Below are positions 10,301 to 19,300 of a stretch of DNA of 64,000 bases, piece after piece. Positions within the stretch are counted from its first letter, which is position 1. Each line of letters starts with the position of its first letter. The notes beneath the pieces were generated by a model, which worked only from the letters and a program-made list of their open reading frames with translations, made no database searches and had not been told where the DNA came from. This DNA is from Phalacrocorax aristotelis (taxonomy: Eukaryota; Chordata; Aves; Suliformes; Phalacrocoracidae), in contig NW_027441247.1 in assembly GCF_949628215.1 (NCBI RefSeq), positions 1-64,000 on the forward strand, written 5' to 3'. The position numbers were made by a program, and so were the translations under genes.

Positions 10301-13300
10301 CTTTGGGACCCCCCAAGTCCCCCCTCGATGGCTTTGGGACCCCCCAAGTCCCCCCTCGATGGCTTTGGGACCCCCCAAGTACCCCCTTGATGGCTTTGGG
10401 ACACCCCAATTCCCCCCCTCGATGGCTTTGGGACCCCCCAAGTGCCCCCTCGATGGCTTTGGGACCCCCCCAAGTACCCCTTGATGGTTTGGTCCCCAAC
10501 GTCCCCCCATGTCCCCTCATTCCCAACCCCAATGGCTCTGTGTCCCCAGTGTCCCCCGATGTCCCCTTGGGCTCATCCCCGATGGCTCTGGGACCCCCGT
10601 GACCCCCCCCCTTGGTGGCTCTGGGACCCCCATGTGTCCCCCCCCGCACTGTCCCCGCTGTCCCCTCACCCCGTAGGTGTGGGGCATGGTGGGCAGGAAG
10701 GTGCCACCGCTGCAGGTGACGATGTCCCTCATGTGCTCGGGCTCGGGGCGGACGTTGGGGGTGACGTGGACCTCGTAGCCCTGGGGACACCGGAGGAGGG
10801 GACACGGTGGGGACACGGAGGGGACACGGAGGGGACACGGCCATCAGCGCAGCACCAAGCCCCCGGGACGGGGCCGGCCAACGCTGCGGGGACAAGGACA
10901 CCTTGGGGACGGTGTGAAAACAGCAGGGGACACTAAGGGACATCAGGAGACACCCCTTGGGGCTGTCCCCGAGGCCATCGTCCTGCGGTGACACCACGTG
11001 GGGTGACAATTTGGGGGAACAGGGACACCTCAGGGCCACCTTGGGGACACCAGGAAAGGAGGGGACACTCCTCTGGCCATCCCCAGGTCGGACCGAGGGG
11101 ACAACGTGAGGCCCCGACTCAACAGGGGACAAGGACACTTGGGGACACGGGGCCACCGTGGGCCTATCGGGTGACATCGGGTGACACCAGGTGACATCCC
11201 CTCCCACCCTGCACTGAGTCCCCAGCGGGTGCCCCGCTCGGTGGGGGGACAGGGTCACCCGTGGGGAGGACAGGGGGTCTCGGGGTGGGTTGGGAAGGGC
11301 TGGGGATGGGTGGGGACAGTTTAGGAAGGGCTGGGGACAGTTTGGGACAGTTTGGGAAGGGCTGGGGACAGTTTGGGAGGGCTGGGGACAGTTGGGGACA
11401 GTTTGGGAAGGGCTGGGGACAGTTTGGGAGGGCTGGGGACAGTTGGGGACAGTTTAGGAAGGGCTGGGGACAGTTTGGGACAGTTTAGGAAGGGCTGGGG
11501 ACAGTTTGGGAGGGCTGGGGACAGTTGGGGACAGTTTGGGAAGGGCTGGGGACGGTTTGGGAAGGGCTGGGGACAGTTTGGGAGGGCTGGGGACGGTTGG
11601 GGACAGTTTGGGAAGGGCTGGGGACAGTTTGGGACAGTCTGGGAAGGGCTGGGGACGGTTGGGGACAGTCTGGGAAGGGCTGGGGACGGTTTGGGAGGGC
11701 TGGGGACGGTTGGGGACAGTTTGGGAAGGGCTGGGGACAGTGTGGGAAGGGCTGGGGACAGTTTGGGAAGGGCTGGGGACAGTTGGGGACAGTCTGGGAA
11801 GGGCTGGGGACGGTTTGGGAAGGGCTGGGGACAGTTTGGGAAGGGCTGGGGACAGTCTGGGAAGGGCTGGGGACAGTTTGGGAGGGCTGGGGACGGTTGG
11901 GGACAGTTTGGGAAGGGCTGGGGACAGTTTGGGAAGGGCTGGGGACAGTTGGGGACGGTTTGGGAAGGGCTGGGGACGGTTTGGGAAGGGCTGGGGACAG
12001 TCTGGGAAGGGCTGGGGACGGTTGGGGACAGTTTGGGAAGGGCTGGGGACAGTTTGGGAAGGGCTGGGGACAGTTTGGGACAGTTTGGGAAGGGCTGGGG
12101 ACGGCTGGGACAGTCTGGGAAGGGCTGGGGACAGTTTGGGAAGAACTGGGGACAGTTTGGGACAGTCTGGGAAGGGCTGGGGACGGTTGGGGACGGTTTG
12201 GGAAGGGCTGGGGACAGTTTGGGAAGGGCTGGGGACGGTTGGGGACAGTCTGGGAAGGGCTGGGGACGGTTGGGGACAGTCTGGGAAGGGCTGGGGACAG
12301 TTTGGGAAGGGCTGGGGACAGTTTGGGAGGGCAGGGGACAGTTGGGGACAGTTTGGGAAGCGCTGGGGACAGTTTGGGAGGGCTGGGGATGGTTGGGGAC
12401 AGTTTGGGAAGGGCTGGGGACAGTTTGGGAGGGCTGGGGATGGTTGGGGACAGTTTGGGAAGGGCTGGGGACAGTTTGGGAAGGGCTGGGGACGGTTTGG
12501 GAGGGCTGGGGACGGTTGGGGACAGTTTGGGAAGGGCTGGGGACAGTTTGGGAAGGGCTGGGGACAGTCTGGGAAGGGCTGGGGACAGTTTGGGACAGTT
12601 TGGGAAGGGCTGGGGACGGTTGGGGACAGTCTGGGAAGGGCTGGGGACAGTTTGGGACAGTTTGGGAAGGGCTGGGGACGGTTTGGGACAGTTTAGGAAG
12701 GGCTGGGGACAGTTTGGGACAGTTTGGGAAGGGCTGGGGACAGTCTGGGAGGGCTGGGGACGGTTTGGGAAGGGCTGGGGACGGTTGGGGACAGTCTGGG
12801 AAGGGCTGGGGACAGTTTGGGACAGTTTGGGAAGGGCTGGGGACGGTTTGGGACAGTTTAGGAAGGGCTGGGGACAGTTTGGGACAGTTTGGGAAGGGCT
12901 GGGGACAGTCTGGGAGGGCTGGGGACGGTTTGGGAAGGGTTGGGGACGGTTTGGGAAGGGCTGGGGACAGTTGGGGACAGTCTGGGAGGGCTGGGGACAG
13001 TTTGGGAGGGCTGGGGACGGTTTGGGAAGGGTTGGGGACGGTTTGGGAAGGGCTGGGGACGGTTTGGGAAGGGCTGGGGACAGTTGGGGAAGGGCTGGGG
13101 ACAGTTGGGGACAGTCTGGGAAGGGCTGGGGACAGTCTGGGAAGGGCTGGGGACGGCTGGGGACAGTTTGGGAAGGGCTGGGGACGGTTTGGGAAGGGCT
13201 GGGGACAGTTTGGGAGGGCTGGGGATGGTTTGGGAGGGCTGGGGATGGTTTGGGAAGGGCTGGGGACAGTTGGGGAAGGGCTGGGGACAGTTGGGGACAG

Positions 13301-16300
13301 TTTGGGAAGGGCTGGGGATGGGTGGGGACAGTCACCTGGAGCAAGGGGTGGCGGCGGGCGCGGCGCAGGGCCTGGGCCAGGCTGAAGCCGAAGTGACGCT
13401 CCTGCTGGCTGTCACGCACCAGGAAGGGACCCGGCACCAGGATGCGGCCGCTTTGGGCGCTCTGGGGACACAGGGGACACGTGGTGGCACCCCCAACCCC
13501 AGTGACACCCCCCCAGGTCCCCCATCATCCCCAAATGCCTCCCTCCCTTGTCCCCCAACGCCCCCAAATCCCCAAGGACCCCATCCTTGGCCCCAAACAT
13601 CCCCCCCCATCCCCAAGGACACCATCCTCTGTCCCCAAGGAGCCCTCCTTTGTCCCCAAGGTTGTCCGTGTCCCCAAAGACCCCATCCCATGTCCCCAAG
13701 GCCTTTGTCGCCCGTCCCCAAGTGTCCCCCATGACCCTCCTGTCCCCAAAGACCCCATCCCTGTCCCCAAGGACACTGTCCCCTGTCCCCAAGTGCCCCC
13801 CATGTCCCCAAAGACACCCTCCTTGTCCCCAAGGCCATGCCCTGACCCCCGTGGGACCTTGTGGAGCCACTCGGGGGTGACGATGGGGACGCCGCGGGCC
13901 ACCGCGCAGAGGAACTTGACGGTGCGTCGGACGCGGTCGGTCACCAGGTGGGTGCAGTCGAAGACGTTGGTGGCCAAGGACCCCCCCAGCGTCTTCAGGG
14001 CCACCTCCATGGCTGGGGAGGCCACCACCCCCGTGAACAGCACCTGAGGACGTGGGGACACCATGGGGACATGTTGGGGACACCCCTGGGGAGGCCACCA
14101 CCCCCGTGAACAGCACCTGGGGACGTGGGGACACCATGGGGACGTGTTGGGGACGCCCCTGGGGAGGCCACCACCCCTGTGAACAGCACCTGGGGATGTG
14201 GGGACACCATGGGGACGTGTTGGGGACGCCCCTGGGGTGGCCACCACCCCCGTGAACAGCACCTGGGGACGTGGGGACACCATGGGGACGTGTTGGGGAC
14301 GCCCCTGGGGAGGCCACCACCCCCGTGAACAGCACCTGGGGACGTGGGGACACCATGGGGACGTGTTGGGGACGCCCCTGGGGTGGCCACCACCCCCGTG
14401 AACAGCACCTGGGGACGTGGGGACACCATGGGGACGTGTTGGGGATGCCCCTGGGGTGGCCACCATCCCCGTGAACAGCACCTGGGGACGTGGGGACACC
14501 ATGGGGACGTGTTGGGGACGCCCCTGGGGTGGCCACCACCCCCGTGAACTGCACCTGGGGACGTGGGGACACCATGGGGACGTGTTGGGGACGCCCCTGG
14601 GGTGGCCACCACCCCCGTGAACTGCACCTGGGGACGTGGGGACACCATGGGGACGTGTTGGGGACGCCCCTGGGGAGGCCACCACCCCCGTGAACAGCAC
14701 CTGGGGACGTGGGGACACCATGGGGACGTGTTGGGGACGCCCCTGGGGAGGCCACCACCCCCGTGAACAGCACCTGGGGACGTGGGGACACCATGGGGAC
14801 GTGTTGGGGACGCCCCTGGGGTGGCCACCACCCCCGTGAACAGCACCTGGGGACGTGGGGACACCATGGGGACGTGTTGGGGACACCCCTGGGGAGGCCA
14901 CCACCCCCGTGAACAGCACCTGGGGACGTGGGGACACCATGGGGACGTGTTGGGGACGCCCCTGGGGTGGCCACCACCCCCGTGAACAGCACCTGGGGAC
15001 GTGGGGACACCATGGGGACGTGTTGGGGATGCCCCTGGGGTGGCCACCACCCCCGTGAACAGCACCTGGGGACGTGGGGACACCATGGGGACGTGTTGGG
15101 GACGCCCCTGGGGTGGCCACCACCCCCGTGAACTGCACCTGGGGACGTGGGGACACCATGGGGACGTGTTGGGGATGCCCCTGGGGTGGCCACCACCCCC
15201 GTGAACAGCACCTGGGGACGTGGGGACACCATGGGGACGTGTTGGGGACGCCCCTGGGGAGGCCACCACCCCCGTGAACAGCACCTGGGGACGTGGGGAC
15301 ACCATGGGGACATGTTGGGGACGCCCCTGGGGTGGCCACCACACTGAGGAACAGAACTTGGGGACGTGGGGACACCATGGGGGCACCCCTGGGGCTGCCA
15401 CGAACACCATGAACCCCTGGGGACACCGTGGGGGCACCCCTGGGGGGGTCTGGCGGGGACGTGGGGACACTCAAGGGGGACTTTGGGGTGGGCGGGACGA
15501 GGGGCATGGAGACATGGGGTGGGGCAGGGGGCCACCCTGAGGGGACACAGGGACATTGGGGGACACCTGGGGCACCCCTGGGTGCTGCCCCTTCCCACAG
15601 TACCTTTGGCGGGGTGGAGCTGGGTCCCCCGTAGGGGCGGAGCTGTGGCTTCATGACCTCTTGTGGCTCCTCCTCCTCCTAGGGGGGTGGAGCCACAGCA
15701 TGAGACCCCACCCTTTCCCAACAAGCCCCGCCCACCCAATAAACCAGACCCTGCTCCTCCAATCAGCACCCAGAAGCCCCACCCCACTCGACCCCACCCA
15801 CCACTCCGCCCCCACCCACCCCATATATTGACCCTGCCCATCACCTTTAGCCTCCACCCCCAGAGAACAGGCCCCACCCCCAGCCCTGCCTCCTGACCAC
15901 ACCCCGGCCCCACCCACAGCCCCACCCCCTCAAGCCACACCCACCTGAGCTTGCCTCTTAGAGGGGGCGGGACCCGCCCGTGAGGGGCGGGGTTTGGGTG
16001 GTGGGCGGGGCCCCACCTGCCCCTGCCCCCTCACGACTGGCGGCTCTGATGGAGGGGGGCGGGCCTGGAGGCGTGGGCTGCGCCGCACAGGGGCGGAGAC
16101 AGGAGGGGCCACGCCCCCTGTGGCTCCGCCCCCTCGGCTCCTGGCCAGGCGCTGGCTGCGGCGAGGCCCCTCCCCTACCTGGGGGATTTTGGGGGGGGGG
16201 TGTCAGTGCCCAGATGCCTGGGTCCCCTTGGGGGGGGGGTGGGGACCACCCGGACGCCCGGGTCCCCTCGCACTCACCTCCCCGCCGGGGGCTGCTCCGG

Positions 16301-19300
16301 TCCCTGTCCCCTCCTGCGCCGGTGTCACCGTCACCGGCTCCGCCGGGGGGACCCGGGCATCGGGGGGGTCCTGGGGGGGCTCGGGGGGGGGCTGCTTTTC
16401 CTCCTCCTCTTCCTCCTCCTCCTCCTCGTGGGGTAAGAAGGGCTGGGTGGGTTCCTCGGGGTCCCAGCTCAGGGTTGCGTCTGCAGGAGAGCTGAGCTGG
16501 GGACCCCCAGTCTGGGGTGGGGGGGACACCCAGGGGTCCAGGGGTGGGACCCAGGTGTCCAGGGTGGGGGGCACCCAGGTGTCCGGGCCACCTACCCTCG
16601 GCCGCCGGTGGTAAGAAGCTCTGGGTGGGCTCCAAAAAGAGGCTGGGGTCTTCTGGGGCACGGGGGGGAAGGAAGAGCCTTGAGAAGGGACCCAGGCGTC
16701 CTGGGGGGGACACCCAGGGGTCCAGGGAGGGGGATCCAGGCATCTGGGGTGGGGGGACCCAAGTGTTCAGGGGGTACACTTCGGGGGCTGGGGGTGGACA
16801 CCCAGGAATTTGGGGAGGGGGGGACCCAGGCATCTGGGAAAGGAGACCCAGGCATCTGGGGTGGGGGGACCCAGGTATTCGGGGTGGGGGGGGGCCATAC
16901 CCTGGATCTCGGGGGGACTCAGGTGTCCAGGAAAGGGGACCCAGACATTTGGGGGGGACCCAGGTATTCGGGGGGGACGACACCCTGGATCTCGGGGGGA
17001 CTCAGGTGTCCAGGAAAGGGGACCCAGGCATTTGGGGGGGGGGGGGGCACCCAGGCATCCGGGAAAGGGGACCCAGGGGTCCAGGGGGGGCACCCAGGCA
17101 TCCGGGAAAGGGGACCCAGGTGTCCAGAGGGGGCACCCAGGCATTTAGGGGGGGACACCAGGTATTTGGGAGGGGACCCAGGCATCTGGGAAAGGGGACC
17201 CAGGTGTTTGGGGGGGGGACCCAGGGGTCCGGGGGGGCACCCAGGCATTTGTGGGGGGACACCAGGTATTTGGGAGGGGACCCAGGTGTTTGGGGGGGGG
17301 AGACCCAGGCGTTTGGGAGGGGGACCCAGGCACTGGACGGGGGGACCCAGGGGTCCAGAGGGGGCACCCAGACATTTGGGGGGGGGACCCAGGCATCTGG
17401 GAAAGGGGCCCCAGGTGTTTGGGGTGGGGGACCCGGGGGGGCACCCAGGCATTTGGGGGGGGACCCAGGTATTCAGGGGGGGTTACCCTGGATCTCGGGG
17501 GGACTCAGGTGTCCAGGAAAGGGGACCCAGGCATTTGGGGGGGACCCAGGTGTCCAGAGGGGGCACCCAGGCATCTGGGGGGGGACCCAGGTATTCGGGG
17601 GGGGACACCCTGGATCTCAGGGGGACTCAGGTGTCCAGGAAAGGGGACCCAGGCATCTGGGGGGGGGCACCCAGGCATCTGGGAAAGGGGACCCAGGGGT
17701 CCGGGGGGGGGCACCCAGGCATCCAGGAAAGGGGACCCAGGCATTTGGGGGGGGACAACAGGTATTTGGGAGGGGACCAGGCATTTGGGGGGGGACCCAG
17801 GGGTCCAGAGGGGGCACCCAGGCATTTGAGGGGGGGACGACCTAGGCATCCGGGAAAGGGGCCCCAGGTGTTTGGGGTGGGGGACCCGAGGGGGCACCCA
17901 GGCATTTGGGGGGGGACCCAGGGACACCCATTTACCCTCGGTGTCGGTGTCGCTCTCTGTCCCCGCCGCACCCACGTCCCCTCCGGGGGTGACCTCGCCC
18001 CTCCCGGGTCCACCATCAGCGTCGCCGGTGACCCCCAAATTTGGGGCCAGACGTGGGGATTTGGGGGCTGAAACATCTGGCAGCGCAGCTGGATCCCTAT
18101 CCTTCCCCGGGGTCTCCCCGTTGCGTTGCTGGGCCCCGACATCTGGATTCGAGGCCTCCACATCTGGATTCGGGGCTGAATCGTGGCCGTTTGAGACCAT
18201 TCCTTCCACGCTTGGGTCACTGTGTGATTTTGGGGATAAACTTTGCCGTTTTGGGGATGTTTTCCTTTGTTTTGGGTCTGTCCCCTCCACATCGGTATCG
18301 CTGCCTGTGGTGGGACCCTCAACATCTGGATGGGGCCGATTTCGGGTCCGGATATGGGTCCGGAGGCTCCGAACATCTGGAGTGGGAGCCACCTCCTCCG
18401 TGTCCGTGTCGCTGCCACCCCTGGGGCTCGTGGGAGAGGAAACATCTGGATTTGGGGGTGTTGTTGCCACATCTGGGTCACCAGGTGCCCCCCGACACCC
18501 TTGCACTGCCCCAACATCTGGAACGACACAATTGTCCTCGACATCTGTATCGCTGTCCACATCCAGGACCGGGGGCTGGGTTTTGGAGGCTCCAACATCT
18601 GGAGTCGGGAACGTAGCCTTCACATCTGGATCGTCTTTGGTCCGTGTCGCCCCCTTGGGGACAACATCTGGAGCAGCGGCCACCTTAGCTACCGTATCCA
18701 CGACCTCACGGGTCGCCCCGTGTGTTTTTGGAGCTCCAGTGCTGGGAAGGGCGTTGACGTCCTCCACATCTGTATCGCTGTCACCACTGGAGGCCACTGA
18801 GCCACGGCCGAGGCCGTCAACATCTGGATTCGGGGTCTCCATCACTACGGTTGGGTCTTTCCGGGTGTTTTGGGGTGTTTTGTGGCTTTTTGGACGAAGA
18901 CGATGTTGACTGAGGTTGTCTTCTTCCACATCTGTGTCACTGTCTACCTCGAGGTCACAAGGTTCGTTTTGGGGTTCTTCAACATCTGGATTTGGGTTTG
19001 TCACCTCCACATCTGGGCCCTTGCGGGTAATTCTCTGGATTTTTGGACACCCGACGCTTGGATTCACCTCATTCTCCTCCACATCTGTATCGCTGTCCAC
19101 CACAAGCGTCCAAGGCTTGTTTTGGGGCTCTTCAGCACGTAGATTCGGACTCTCCGTCTCCACATCTGGGTTTCTTGGTAGGTTTTGGGTCGCTCGACGG
19201 ATTTTCGGAGCCCCAGCCTCTGGATTGGAAGCGTCCTCCTCCACATCTGTATCGCTCTCCATCAGGAGAATCCGTTGCCCTCCAACATCTCCATTTGCGG

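Noticed and set aside
8256-11258. A 1000-codon open frame on the - strand and others of similar length between 7.1 and 13.4 kb
   Set aside because: They translate 78-, 30- and 21-bp arrays into monotonous Gly/Pro peptides and overlap real MDC1 BRCT exons mostly in a different frame or through introns.
14044-15352. Regular repeats resembling a CRISPR array
   Set aside because: Units are contiguous 73-bp copies without unique spacers, in vertebrate DNA, and derive from an exon boundary.
15739-15744. AATAAA on the + strand near 15.74 kb
   Set aside because: It lies inside an MDC1 intron on the antisense strand with no + strand gene upstream.
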